From: Pseudomonas sp. MRSN 12121
GTDB lineage: Bacteria; Pseudomonadota; Gammaproteobacteria; Pseudomonadales; Pseudomonadaceae
Assembly (NCBI RefSeq): GCF_000931465.1
Contig: NZ_CP010892.1
Span: 2,627,388 to 2,691,387 of the forward strand
DNA length: 64,000 nt
Reading direction: 5' to 3'
Shown: positions 41,926 through 53,343 of the stretch, piece after piece
How the letters are laid out: the number at the start of each line of letters is the position of its first letter
How positions within the stretch are numbered: position 1 is the first letter of the stretch
Notes under the pieces: generated by a model
Told to the model about the DNA's origin: nothing
The model's input: only the letters and a program-made list of their open reading frames with translations
Database searches by the model: none
Translations under genes and position numbers: made by a program

Positions 41926-43335
41926 ATGTCCCGTGCTTTTTTTAACGAAATGTATGATGCCAGTGGTGGCTGCCGCCCACATTACCAGGAGTTCGCCCGT
42001 TGGCTGGCGGACACGCCCCTGGAGCTGCTGGACCAGCGTCGTCGCGAAGCCGACCTGCTGTTCCACCGCGCTGGCATCACCTTCACGTTGTACGGTGACG
42101 AGCAAGGCACTGAACGGCTGATTCCCTTCGACATCATCCCGCGCAGCATCACGGCCCGCGAATGGCAGAGCGTCGAGCGCGGTTGCATCCAGCGGGTCCA
42201 GGCACTGAACCTGTTCCTGGCCGACATCTACCACGGGCAACGCATCCTCAAGGAAGGCATCATCCCCGCCGAGCAGGTGCTGGCCAACGAGGGCTACCAG
42301 GTGGCGATGCGCGGCCTGGACCTGCACCGCAATATCTATTCGCACATCTCCGGCGTCGACCTGGTACGCGACGCCGACGGCAGTTACTACGTGCTCGAAG
42401 ACAACCTGCGCACCCCCAGCGGCGTGAGCTACATGCTCGAAGACCGCAAGATGATGATGCGCCTGTTCCCCGAACTCTTCGCCGCGCAGCGCGTGGCGCC
42501 CATCGACCATTACCCGAACCTGCTGCTCGACACCCTGAAAAGCTCCAGCCCGCTGGACAACCCGACGGTGGTGGTGCTGACCCCGGGGCGCTTCAACAGT
42601 GCCTATTTCGAGCATGCGTTCCTCGCCCGGGAGATGGGCGTGGAACTGGTGGAAGGCGCCGACCTGTTCGTGCGCGACGACCGCGTGTTCATGCGCACCA
42701 CCTCCGGCGCGCAAGCGGTGGACGTGATCTACCGGCGCCTCGACGATGCCTTCCTCGATCCCTTGTCGTTCAACCCCGACTCCATGCTCGGCGTGCCCGG
42801 GCTGATCGCTGCCTACCGCTGCGGCAATGTGGTGCTGGCCAACGCGGTGGGCACCGGGGTGGCGGACGACAAGTCGATCTATCCCTACGTCGACGAGATG
42901 ATCCGCTTCTACCTGAGCGAAGAGCCGATCCTCAAGAACGTGCCCACCTGGCAATGCCGCAAGCCCGCGGAACTGTCCCATGTGCTGGCCAACCTGCCGG
43001 ACCTGGTGGTCAAGGAAACCCAGGGCTCCGGCGGCTACGGCATGCTGGTGGGGCCGGCGGCCACGGCGGCGGAAATCGAAGACTTCCGCGCCCGGCTCAA
43101 GGCCCGCCCCGAGGCCTACATCGCCCAGCCGACCCTGTGCCTGTCGACGTGCCCGACCTTCGTCGAGAACGGCATCGCGCCGCGGCATATCGACCTGCGC
43201 CCGTTCGTCCTGTCGGGCAGCGAAACCCGCCTGGTGCCGGGCGGGCTGACGCGCGTGGCTTTGCGCGAAGGCTCGCTGGTGGTGAACTCGTCGCAGGGCG
43301 GCGGCACCAAGGACACCTGGATCGTGGAGGACTGA
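41926..43335 (+). CDS. Circularly permuted type 2 ATP-grasp protein
   Basis: The 469-residue product starts at ATG 41926 behind GAGGAG. It matches the circularly permuted ATP-grasp group (YYVLEDNLRTPSGVSYMLED; VVKETQGSGGYGMLVGP; RHIDLRPFVLSG). Comparative genomics has predicted these proteins to be peptide or amide ligases working with alpha-E and transglutaminase-like partners. The three genes occur here in the standard order and are tightly packed. Substrate and product are unknown. First gene of the operon, after a long leader. Confidence 0.88.
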   Translation: MSRAFFNEMYDASGGCRPHYQEFARWLADTPLELLDQRRREADLLFHRAGITFTLYGDEQGTERLIPFDIIPRSITAREWQSVERGCIQRVQALNLFLADIYHGQRILKEGIIPAEQVLANEGYQVAMRGLDLHRNIYSHISGVDLVRDADGSYYVLEDNLRTPSGVSYMLEDRKMMMRLFPELFAAQRVAPIDHYPNLLLDTLKSSSPLDNPTVVVLTPGRFNSAYFEHAFLAREMGVELVEGADLFVRDDRVFMRTTSGAQAVDVIYRRLDDAFLDPLSFNPDSMLGVPGLIAAYRCGNVVLANAVGTGVADDKSIYPYVDEMIRFYLSEEPILKNVPTWQCRKPAELSHVLANLPDLVVKETQGSGGYGMLVGPAATAAEIEDFRARLKARPEAYIAQPTLCLSTCPTFVENGIAPRHIDLRPFVLSGSETRLVPGGLTRVALREGSLVVNSSQGGGTKDTWIVED

Positions 43336-43338
43336 GCC

Positions 43339-44289
43339 ATGCTTTCAAGAACCGCCGCGGACCTCTACTGGATGTCCCGTTACCTGGAGCGTGCCGAGAA
43401 CCTGGCGCGCATGCTCGAAGTCAGTTACTCGCTGTCGCTGATGCCCCAGGCGGGGCGCAGCGACGGCCATGCCGAGCTGGCGATGTCGCTGCTGGCCGCC
43501 GGCACCCTGGACGATTACCGGCAGCGCCACGGCGAGCTGAACACCGAGCGCATGCTGCACTTCTTCGCCCTCGACGAGAACAACCCGGGCAGCATCTATT
43601 GCTGCCTGCGGGCGGCACGCACCAACGCCCATGCGGTGCGCGGGCGTATCACCGCCGACATGTGGGAAAACATCAACGCCACCTGGCTGGAGATGCGCAA
43701 CATCGCCAAGAGCGGTCTGGGACGCTACGGCATCAGCCACTTCTGCGAGTGGGTCAAGGAGCGCTCGCACCTGTTCCGCGGCGCGACCTCGGGCACCATC
43801 ATGCGCAACGACGCCTACTGCTTCATTCGCCTGGGCACCTTCATCGAGCGGGCCGACAACACCCTGCGCCTGCTGGATGCGCGCTATGAAATGTTCGGCG
43901 AGGAGTCGGAGGAGGTCAGCGACAATTCGGCCCGCGGCTACTACCAGTGGAGCGCCTTGCTACGCGCGCTGTCTTCGTTCGAGGCGTTCAACGAGATCTA
44001 CCGCAACGCGCCGGGCGCCGAGCAGGTGTCCGAAATGCTGCTGTTGCGCGCCGACGTCCCGCGCTCGCTGCATGCGTGCGTCGAGGAGCTGGACCAGATC
44101 CTCGCCAGCCTGCCGGGCGACAACGGCCGCCCGGCCCAGCGCCTGGCCGCCGAGCTGAACGCGCGGCTGCGCTACACCGGGATCGACGAGATCCTCGCCT
44201 CGGGGCTGCACCTGTGGCTGAGCGAGTTCATCGGGCAGATCCGTCATCTGGGGCAAAGCATCCACGAATCCTATCTGGAGGTTGTATGA
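43339..44289 (+). CDS. Alpha-E domain protein (DUF403 type)
   Basis: The 316-residue, wholly alpha-helical protein begins MLSRTAADLYWMSRYLERAE and contains RLGTFIERADNTLRLLDARY, both diagnostic of the alpha-E family with its paired Y-x-E-R-A-(E/D)-N motif. Three bp separate it from the ATP-grasp gene, and its stop overlaps the next start. Its biochemical role is unknown. Its constant partnership with an ATP-grasp ligase and a transglutaminase-like protein suggests that it binds the shared peptide or carrier. Confidence 0.88.
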   Translation: MLSRTAADLYWMSRYLERAENLARMLEVSYSLSLMPQAGRSDGHAELAMSLLAAGTLDDYRQRHGELNTERMLHFFALDENNPGSIYCCLRAARTNAHAVRGRITADMWENINATWLEMRNIAKSGLGRYGISHFCEWVKERSHLFRGATSGTIMRNDAYCFIRLGTFIERADNTLRLLDARYEMFGEESEEVSDNSARGYYQWSALLRALSSFEAFNEIYRNAPGAEQVSEMLLLRADVPRSLHACVEELDQILASLPGDNGRPAQRLAAELNARLRYTGIDEILASGLHLWLSEFIGQIRHLGQSIHESYLEVV

Positions 44290-45083
44290 AACTGTCCATA
44301 CGCCACGACACCACCTACAGCTACGCCGACGAAGTCTGCACCAGCATCCAGTTCCTGCGCCTGACCCCGCAGGACAGCGAGCGCCAGCACATCCTCGAAT
44401 GGCACCTGGAGCTGCCGCGCCGGGTGCGCAGCCAGCTCGATCCCTACGGCAACGTCCTGCATGTGCTGACCATGGACGAACCCCACGGCGCGCTGGTGCT
44501 GACGGCCTACGGCCAGGTGGAGATCGACCAGGACCGGGAAATGGAGCACGACAGCCAGTCGCCGCTGCCGTTCCTGCGCAGCAGCCCGTTGACCCGCGCC
44601 GACGCCGCGCTCGGCGCCTTTGCCGTGCAGCATTGCGGCACGCGGCGTGATCGCGCGGCGCTGATCGAGCTGATGCAGGCCCTGGCCGCGCACATGCCCT
44701 ACAGCCCGGGCGCGACCACGGTGGACACCACCGCGGCCGAGGCTTTCGCCAACCGGGCCGGGGTCTGCCAGGACCATACCCACGCGTTCCTGGCTTGCGT
44801 GCGCAGCCTGGGGATTCCGGCGCGTTATGTCTCCGGCTACCTGTGCACCGAAGATGAAAGCCACCTGGCCAGCCACGCCTGGGCCGAGGCCTGGCTCGAC
44901 GACGGCTGGTACAGCTTCGACGTGACCAACTGCCTGGCGCGCCCCGAGCGCCACCTGAAACTGGCGGTCGGCCTGGATTACCTGGACGCCTGCCCGGTGC
45001 GCGGCATGCGCCGCGGCGGCGGTGCCGAGCACATGCAGGCGCGAGTCCAGGTGAGCTCGATGTTCCAGGTGCAGCACCAGTAA
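44286..45083 (+). CDS. Transglutaminase-like cysteine peptidase of the ATP-grasp operon
   Basis: The 265-residue product starts at ATG 44286, overlapping the preceding stop by 4 nt. An N-terminal beta domain (MKLSIRHDTTYSYADEV) precedes the papain-like core. The triad is seen as Cys in AGVCQDHTHAF, His in ASHAWAEAW and Asp in SFDVTNC. No signal peptide, hence cytoplasmic. It probably hydrolyses or transfers the product of the ATP-grasp ligase. In many relatives an Anbu proteasome-like peptidase gene follows; here a REP and an amidase gene follow instead. Confidence 0.88.
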   Translation: MKLSIRHDTTYSYADEVCTSIQFLRLTPQDSERQHILEWHLELPRRVRSQLDPYGNVLHVLTMDEPHGALVLTAYGQVEIDQDREMEHDSQSPLPFLRSSPLTRADAALGAFAVQHCGTRRDRAALIELMQALAAHMPYSPGATTVDTTAAEAFANRAGVCQDHTHAFLACVRSLGIPARYVSGYLCTEDESHLASHAWAEAWLDDGWYSFDVTNCLARPERHLKLAVGLDYLDACPVRGMRRGGGAEHMQARVQVSSMFQVQHQ

Positions 45084-45090
45084 TCGGGTC

Positions 45091-45129
45091 TGTAGGAGCG
45101 AGCGGGCGGCGATCCGTCTTGCCCGCGAT
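45091..45129. repeat. Single REP palindrome (TAGGAGCG family)
   Basis: One copy with an expanded arm (GTAGGAGCGAGCGGGCGGCG, then CTTGCCCGCGAT) lies 8 nt after the transglutaminase-like gene. Confidence 0.8.
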
Positions 45130-45264
45130 AGCGCTGTGCCTGACCCACCGCGGCATCTTTAGGACTTATCCTAAAGACTGCTCTACCTCCCGCTCTCTAG
45201 CATTCCAATCCCCCGCGAGCCTCGGCGACGCGGGGTAATGGAAAGCAGAATTCAAGGGCGGTAT

Positions 45265-46149
45265 ATGCACAAGTACACGGCTGTTTTGGGGCTGGCACTG
45301 GCGATGGCCGGGTGCGCCGGCCTGCAGCAAGACAAGGCCGACGCAACGCTCACGGCGAAGAACGGCTATGCGATCTCGACCGGCGAGCAGGCATTGGCGA
45401 AGAACAATCGGATTCGTTTCCTGGTGCTGCACTACACGGCGCTGGATGAGGAAAAATCCCTGGAAGTGCTGACCCGTTCGGAGCTGGTCAGCGCCAATTA
45501 CCTGATTCCCGAGGAACCCAAGGCCCACAAGGGCCTGCCGGTGGCCCACCAGTTGGTCGATGACCACGACCGGGCCTGGCACGCCGGGGTGAGCCAATGG
45601 AAAAACCGCAGCAACCTGAATGACACCTCGCTGGGGATCGAGATCGTCAACGCCGGCTGGGACCAGGACAGCGGGCAGCTGCTGGGCACGCCCTACGGCG
45701 AGCGGCAGACCGAGCTGCTGATCAGCCTGGCGCGGGACCTGATCGAGAAGTACGACATCCAGCCGACGGACATTGTCGGCCACTCGGATATCGCGCCGGG
45801 GCGCAAGATCGATCCGGGGCCGCACTTTCCCTGGAAGCGACTCGCCGAAGCCGGCGTCGGTGCCTGGCCGGACGCGCCCACCACCGACCACTACCTGGCC
45901 CGTTTCAGCGTTACGCCACCGAGCATGGTGCAGGTGAGCAAGGCCCTGGAAACCTATGGCTACGGTTATCTGGACCAGGGCCTGGAGGTCGTGGTGAAGG
46001 CGTTCCAGATGCGTTTCAACCAGCAGCAGGTCAGCGGCGTGGTCGACCTCAAGACCGCGGCCATCCTGTTTGCCCTGATCGACAAGTATCACGGTCAGGA
46101 AAAGGTCCGGGACATTCTCCAGCCTGCAGAGGTTGCCGAGCTCGGCTAG
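45265..46149 (+). CDS. Lipoprotein N-acetylmuramoyl-L-alanine amidase (AmiD/AmpDh type)
   Basis: The 294-residue product starts at ATG 45265 behind AAGGGCGG. The signal sequence ends LALAMAGC, a near-lipobox, so it is probably an outer-membrane lipoprotein. The Amidase_2 core has zinc ligands in FLVLHYTA, AWHAGVSQW and GHSDIAPGRKIDPG. Residues about 215-280 form a peptidoglycan-binding domain (YGYLDQGLEVVVKAFQMRF). It cleaves the muramyl-peptide amide bond, taking part in wall recycling or turnover, like AmiD and AmpDh2. Monocistronic, with a terminator. Confidence 0.88.
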   Translation: MHKYTAVLGLALAMAGCAGLQQDKADATLTAKNGYAISTGEQALAKNNRIRFLVLHYTALDEEKSLEVLTRSELVSANYLIPEEPKAHKGLPVAHQLVDDHDRAWHAGVSQWKNRSNLNDTSLGIEIVNAGWDQDSGQLLGTPYGERQTELLISLARDLIEKYDIQPTDIVGHSDIAPGRKIDPGPHFPWKRLAEAGVGAWPDAPTTDHYLARFSVTPPSMVQVSKALETYGYGYLDQGLEVVVKAFQMRFNQQQVSGVVDLKTAAILFALIDKYHGQEKVRDILQPAEVAELG

Positions 46150-46181
46150 GGGCGCTTGCGGCTATAGAGGGCGACCATGAA

Positions 46182-46220
46182 AAAGCCCGCCGATCACCGA
46201 GGTGAAGGGCGGGCTTTCTT
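46182..46220. terminator. Bidirectional terminator between amidase and ilvE
   Basis: AAAGCCCGCC (46182-46191) pairs with GGCGGGCTTT (46208-46217); A and T tracts on both sides serve the convergent amidase and ilvE genes. Confidence 0.9.
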
Positions 46221-46237
46221 GTGGCCGGGAGGGCAGG

Positions 46238-47257
46238 TCAGACCTTGACGATCCAGCCCGCTGGCGCTTCGACGTCGCCGGTCTGCACGCCGGTCAGCTC
46301 CTTGTAGAGCTTCTGGGTGATCGGGCCGACTTCCTTCTCGCTGTAGAACACGTGCAGCTTGTCCTGGTACTCGATGCCGCCAATCGGCGTGATTACCGCG
46401 GCGGTCCCGCAGGCGCCGGCTTCCTTGAAGTCCGCCAGCTTGTCGATCAGCACGTCGCCTTCGACGACTTCCAGGCCCAGGCGGGTCTGGGCCAGTTCGA
46501 TCAGCGACAGGCGGGTGATGCCCGGCAGTACCGATGGCGACTTCGGCGTGACGAATTTGTCGTCGTGGGTGATGCCGAAGAAGTTGGCCGAACCGACTTC
46601 CTCGATCTTCGAGTGGGTCAGCGGGTCCAGGTAGATGCAGTCGGCGAAGTGCTTCTTCTTGGCCTCGGAGCCCGGCATCAGGCTGGCGGCGTAGTTGCCA
46701 CCGACCTTGGCCGCGCCGGTGCCCTGGGGCGCCGCGCGGTCGAAGGTGGAGATCAGGAAGTTGTGCGGGGTCAGGCCGCCCTTGAAGTAGGCACCGACCG
46801 GAATGGCGAAGATCGAGAAGATGAACTCGGGGGCGGTACGCACGCCGATGTTGTCACCCACGCCGATCACGAACGGGCGCAGGTACAGCGCGCCGCCGGT
46901 ACCGTAAGGCGGGATGAAACGCTCGTTGGCGCGTACTACTTCCTGACAGGCGGCGATGAATTGTTCGGTGGAGACCTGCGGCATCAGCAGGCGGGCGCAG
47001 CTGCGCTGCATGCGCGCGGCGTTCTGGTCCGGGCGGAACAGGTTGATCGAACCGTCCTTGCAGCGGTAGGCCTTGAGGCCTTCGAAGCACTGCTGGCCAT
47101 AGTGAAGGGCAGTGGAGCCTTCGCTGATGTGCAGCACGTTGTCTTCAGTCAGGGTGCCTTTGTCCCACTCGCCGTTCCGCCAGTGCGACAGATAGCGCTT
47201 GTCTGTCTTGATGTAGTCAAAACCCAGCTTGTCCCAATTGATGCTTTCGTTACCCAT
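46238..47257 (-). CDS. ilvE: Branched-chain amino-acid aminotransferase
   Basis: The 339-residue fold-type IV PLP enzyme is of the larger BCAT subtype. GAAKVGGNYAASLM holds the PLP-binding Lys, and EEVGSANFFGI and GTAAVITPIGGI are typical. It interconverts Leu, Ile and Val with their 2-keto acids using glutamate. It lies downstream of, and on the same strand as, the bkd operon that oxidises these keto acids, but a 286-bp gap with a REPIN suggests its own promoter. Start ATG 47257. Confidence 0.95.
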   Translation of the reverse strand: MGNESINWDKLGFDYIKTDKRYLSHWRNGEWDKGTLTEDNVLHISEGSTALHYGQQCFEGLKAYRCKDGSINLFRPDQNAARMQRSCARLLMPQVSTEQFIAACQEVVRANERFIPPYGTGGALYLRPFVIGVGDNIGVRTAPEFIFSIFAIPVGAYFKGGLTPHNFLISTFDRAAPQGTGAAKVGGNYAASLMPGSEAKKKHFADCIYLDPLTHSKIEEVGSANFFGITHDDKFVTPKSPSVLPGITRLSLIELAQTRLGLEVVEGDVLIDKLADFKEAGACGTAAVITPIGGIEYQDKLHVFYSEKEVGPITQKLYKELTGVQTGDVEAPAGWIVKV

Positions 47258-47430
47258 GACACCCTCTATCGCTTAACAACCGTCGCAACGGCTCAAGGCT
47301 TCTGACGTTATTTTGGATGGGCACAACAATACTGCATTCCGGGGGGCCACCGCATCCCGGGCGATGGGAGGGTGAGCAAAAAAACTTAGCCTGCTCATGA
47401 ATCCTCCCGTCACCCCACGAAGGGCGCTCT

Positions 47431-47530
47431 GCGTAGGAGCGAAGCTTGCTCGCGATAGCGTCGGCGCGGATGGCTCGATTGCTCTGGCGTGGCCGCTGGC
47501 CCTATCGCGGGCAAGCCTCGCTCCTACAGG
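47431..47530. repeat. REPIN (TAGGAGCG family)
   Basis: Facing copies GTAGGAGCGAAGCTTGCTCG and GCGGGCAAGCCTCGCTCCTA lie between lpdV and ilvE. Confidence 0.88.
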
Positions 47531-47543
47531 TCCGGTGTTGCGT

Positions 47544-48935
<1,392 letters not shown>

Positions 48936-48938
48936 GCC

Positions 48939-50231
48939 TTACTCCAGGAACAGACTGGCAGGTTGTTCGAGCAGGCCGCGAATGGCCTGGATGAAGAGCG
49001 CCGCGTCCATGCCGTCGACCACCCGGTGATCGAAGGAGCTGGAGAGGTTCATCATCTTGCGGATCACCACCTGGCCTTTGATCACCATGGGGCGTTCGAC
49101 GATCTTGTTCACCCCGACGATCGCCACTTCCGGCAGGTTCAGCACCGGGGTGCTGACGATGCCGCCCAGGGCGCCGAGGCTGGTCAGGGTGATGGTCGAG
49201 CCGGACAGCTCGTCCCGGGCCGCCTTGCCGCTGCGCGCGGCGGTCGCCAGGCGCGCGATCTCCGCGGCGCTGTCCCACAGGCTGCGGGCCTCGGCGTGCT
49301 TGACCACCGGCACCATCAGGCCGACATCGCTCTGCGTGGCGACCCCGACATGCACCGCGCCGTGGCGGGTGATGACCTGGGCTTCGTCGTCGTAGCGCGC
49401 GTTGATCTGCGGGAAGTCGCGCAGGGCCACGACCATGGCCCGTACCAGGAGGGGCAGCAGGGTCAGCTTGCCGCGAGTGGCGCCGTGCTTTTCATTGAGG
49501 TGCGCGCGCAGTTCTTCAACGGCAGTGACGTCGATCTCCTCGACATAACTGAAGTGGGCGGCGCGCTGGGTGGCGTCCTGCATGCGCTGGGCGATCTTGC
49601 GGCGCATGCCGATCACCGGGATCCGTTCCTCGTCGTGACGCTCGGCATAGCCGGCCGGCGCCGAGCCGCTGCGGGCGTTGTGGCTGCCCTGGGCCAGGTA
49701 GGCGTCCAGGTCTTCGTGGAGGATGCGTCCGGCCGGGCCGCTGCCCTGGACCAGGCGCAGCTGGATACCCAGGTCCAGCGCATGCTTGCGCACGGCGGGG
49801 GAGGCCAGCGGACGTTCGTCGGCGTCGCGGGCTACCGGCGCCTGGGGCGCGGGGCGGCACGCGGCGGCCGGTTGGCTTTCGACCACGGGCGCGGCTTCGA
49901 CTTTGGGTGCCGACGCTACGGCTGGCGCGGCCGCTTTGACCGCCACCGGCTCGCTGGCCGCCTGGTCCGAGGCCTTAACGTTGCCAGCCCCTTCGACCTC
50001 GATGCTGATCAACACACTGCCCACCGCCATGACTTCACCGGGCTGGCCGCCCAGGGCAATGACCTTGCCATGCACCGGCGAGGGGATGTCGACCATGGCC
50101 TTGTCGGTCATGACGTCGGCCAGCACCTGGTCCTCGACCACCAGGTCGCCGACCTTGACGTGCCACTGCGACAGTTCTACTTCCGCGATGCCTTCGCCGA
50201 TGTCCGGCATCTTGATGACGTGCGTGCCCAT
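48939..50231 (-). CDS. bkdB: Branched-chain keto-acid dehydrogenase E2 (acyltransferase)
   Basis: The 430-residue E2 has one lipoyl domain (Lys44 in MTDKAMVDIP) and an Ala/Pro/Val-rich linker. An E1/E3-binding domain follows (ASPAVRKHALDLGIQLRLVQ). The acyltransferase core ends with the active-site block SSSFDHRVVDGMDAA. It passes isobutyryl, isovaleryl or 2-methylbutyryl groups to CoA. Its ATG follows the bkdA2 stop without a gap, implying coupled translation. Confidence 0.96.
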   Translation of the reverse strand: MGTHVIKMPDIGEGIAEVELSQWHVKVGDLVVEDQVLADVMTDKAMVDIPSPVHGKVIALGGQPGEVMAVGSVLISIEVEGAGNVKASDQAASEPVAVKAAAPAVASAPKVEAAPVVESQPAAACRPAPQAPVARDADERPLASPAVRKHALDLGIQLRLVQGSGPAGRILHEDLDAYLAQGSHNARSGSAPAGYAERHDEERIPVIGMRRKIAQRMQDATQRAAHFSYVEEIDVTAVEELRAHLNEKHGATRGKLTLLPLLVRAMVVALRDFPQINARYDDEAQVITRHGAVHVGVATQSDVGLMVPVVKHAEARSLWDSAAEIARLATAARSGKAARDELSGSTITLTSLGALGGIVSTPVLNLPEVAIVGVNKIVERPMVIKGQVVIRKMMNLSSSFDHRVVDGMDAALFIQAIRGLLEQPASLFLE

Positions 50232-51290
50232 TCAGACCTCCATGACCCGTTGCAGCGCCGCGCCCACTCGGGACGGCCCTGGGAAATATGCCCATTCCTG
50301 CGCGTGGGGATACGGCGTATCCCAACCGGTGACGCGCTCGATAGGGGCCTCCAGGTGATGGAAGCAATGCTCTTGCACCAGCGACACCAGCTCGGCGCCG
50401 AACCCGCAGGTGCGGGTGGCTTCATGGACCACCACGCAGCGGCCGGTCTTCTTCACCGACTTGACGATGGTGTCCAGGTCCAGCGGCCACAGGCTGCGCA
50501 GGTCGATGACCTCGGCGTCGATGCCGGTTTCCTCGGCGGCCACTTGCGAGACATACACCGTGGTGCCGTAGGTCAGCACGGTCACGTCCTTGCCCGGGCG
50601 GGCGATGGCGGCGACGTCCAGCGGCACCTTGTAGTAGCCGTCCGGCACCTGGGCCGAAGGATGTTTCGACCAGGGGGTTACCGGGCGGTCGTGGTGGCCG
50701 TCGAACGGGCCGTTATACAGGCGCTTGGGTTCGAGGAAGATCACCGGGTCGTCGTTTTCGATGGAGGCGATCAGCAGGCCCTTGGCGTCGTAGGGGTTGG
50801 ATGGCATCACGGTGCGCAGGCCGCAGACCTGGGTGAACACCGCCTCGATGCTCTGGCTGTGAGTCTGGCCGCCGTAGATGCCGCCGCCGCAAGGCATGCG
50901 CATGGTCAGCGGCGCGGTGAACTGGCCGGCCGAGCGATAACGCAGGCGCGCGGCTTCGGAAATGATCTGGTCGGTGGCGGGGTAGACGTAGTCGGCGAAC
51001 TGGATCTCGGCCACCGGGCGCAGGCCGTAGGCGCCCATGCCCACGGCGACGCCGACGATGCCGCTTTCGGAGATCGGCGCGTCGAACACCCGCGAGGTGC
51101 CGTACTTGGTCTGCAGGCCTTCGGTGCAGCGGAACACGCCGCCGAAATAACCCACGTCCTGGCCGAACACCACGACGTTGTCGTCACGCTCGAGCATCAC
51201 ATCCATGGCCGAGCGCAGGGCCTGGATCATGGTCATGGTGGTCGTGGTCATGGCGGTTTCCAACTGGATATTGTTGTTGTGATCGTTCAT
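50232..51290 (-). CDS. bkdA2: Branched-chain keto-acid dehydrogenase E1 beta
   Basis: The 352-residue product starts at ATG 51290, 1 nt after the bkdA1 stop. It is a transketolase-type beta subunit (VVVFGQDVGYFGGVF; FDAPISESGIVGVAVGMGAY; TMRMPCGGGIYGG). It completes the thiamine-diphosphate site with BkdA1 and decarboxylates the keto acids of Val, Leu and Ile. The Met/Thr-rich N-terminus (AMTTTTMTMIQALRSAMD) offers later in-frame ATGs, but the coupled one is preferred. Confidence 0.95.
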   Translation of the reverse strand: MNDHNNNIQLETAMTTTTMTMIQALRSAMDVMLERDDNVVVFGQDVGYFGGVFRCTEGLQTKYGTSRVFDAPISESGIVGVAVGMGAYGLRPVAEIQFADYVYPATDQIISEAARLRYRSAGQFTAPLTMRMPCGGGIYGGQTHSQSIEAVFTQVCGLRTVMPSNPYDAKGLLIASIENDDPVIFLEPKRLYNGPFDGHHDRPVTPWSKHPSAQVPDGYYKVPLDVAAIARPGKDVTVLTYGTTVYVSQVAAEETGIDAEVIDLRSLWPLDLDTIVKSVKKTGRCVVVHEATRTCGFGAELVSLVQEHCFHHLEAPIERVTGWDTPYPHAQEWAYFPGPSRVGAALQRVMEV

Positions 51291-51291
51291 G

Positions 51292-52611
<1,320 letters not shown>

Positions 52612-52676
52612 CTACAACAATCATAGGCCGGGCCAAGGAGAATATTTATCTCTGTTTCGTTGCGCTTGAGACGATT

Positions 52677-52695
52677 TGCAGATAAAAAATCTGCA
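52677..52695. promoter_or_regulatory. TGCAGAT-AAAAA-ATCTGCA dyad, candidate BkdR site
   Basis: A perfect 7-5-7 inverted repeat in the A/T-rich bkdR-bkdA1 intergenic region. Lrp-type regulators bind such degenerate dyads around A/T centres. BkdR is known to bind this region in P. putida; the exact site here is inferred. Confidence 0.55.
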
Positions 52696-52724
52696 TAAAC
52701 ATAAAAAACAGGCTGATTTGTCTC

Positions 52725-53213
52725 ATGCGCAAACTCGACCGTACCGACATCGGCATTCTCAACAGCCTTCAAGAGAATGCCCGCATCACCAACGCCGACC
52801 TGGCGCGTTCGGTGAACCTTTCGCCCACCCCGTGCTTCAACCGCGTGCGTGCCATGGAGGAACTGGGGCTGATCCGCGAGCAGGTGACCCTGCTGGATGC
52901 CGACCTGCTGGGGCTGCACGTCAATGTGTTCATTCACGTCAGCCTGGAGAAGCAGGTGGAGGAAGCGCTGCAGCACTTCGAAGAGGCGATCGCCGACCGC
53001 CCGGAGGTCATGGAGTGCTACCTGATGGCCGGCGACCCGGACTACCTGATCCGCGTGCTGGTGCCGACCATCCAGGCCCTGGAGCGGTTCATGATGGACT
53101 TTCTGACCAAGGTGCCCGGGGTGGCCAATATCCGCTCCAGCTTCGCCCTCAAGCAGGTGCGCTACAAGACCGCGCTGCCGTTGCCGGCCAATGGGTTGAC
53201 GCTGGGGAATTGA
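52725..53213 (+). CDS. bkdR: Lrp/AsnC-family activator of the bkd operon
   Basis: The 162-residue product has an N-terminal HTH ([38 protein letters not shown]) and a C-terminal RAM ligand domain ([20 protein letters not shown]). It is divergent from bkdA1, as in P. putida, where BkdR activates bkd in response to branched-chain amino acids and represses itself. ATG 52725. Confidence 0.95.
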   Translation: MRKLDRTDIGILNSLQENARITNADLARSVNLSPTPCFNRVRAMEELGLIREQVTLLDADLLGLHVNVFIHVSLEKQVEEALQHFEEAIADRPEVMECYLMAGDPDYLIRVLVPTIQALERFMMDFLTKVPGVANIRSSFALKQVRYKTALPLPANGLTLGN

Positions 53214-53237
53214 GGTCGTGTAGGGCAGGACCGGCCT

Positions 53238-53319
53238 CATCGCGGGCAAGCCTCGCTCCTACGGGGTGCGCGTCGCTTCTGTAGGAGCGAGCGGGCGGCG
53301 ATCCGACTTGCCCGCGATG
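53238..53319. repeat. REP pair (TAGGAGCG family)
   Basis: Two copies back to back (GCGGGCAAGCCTCGCTCCTA; TGTAGGAGCGAGCGGGCGGC) between convergent bkdR and the DapF-like gene. Confidence 0.87.
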
Positions 53320-53343
53320 AGGACCGCCCAGACACCGTCGATC

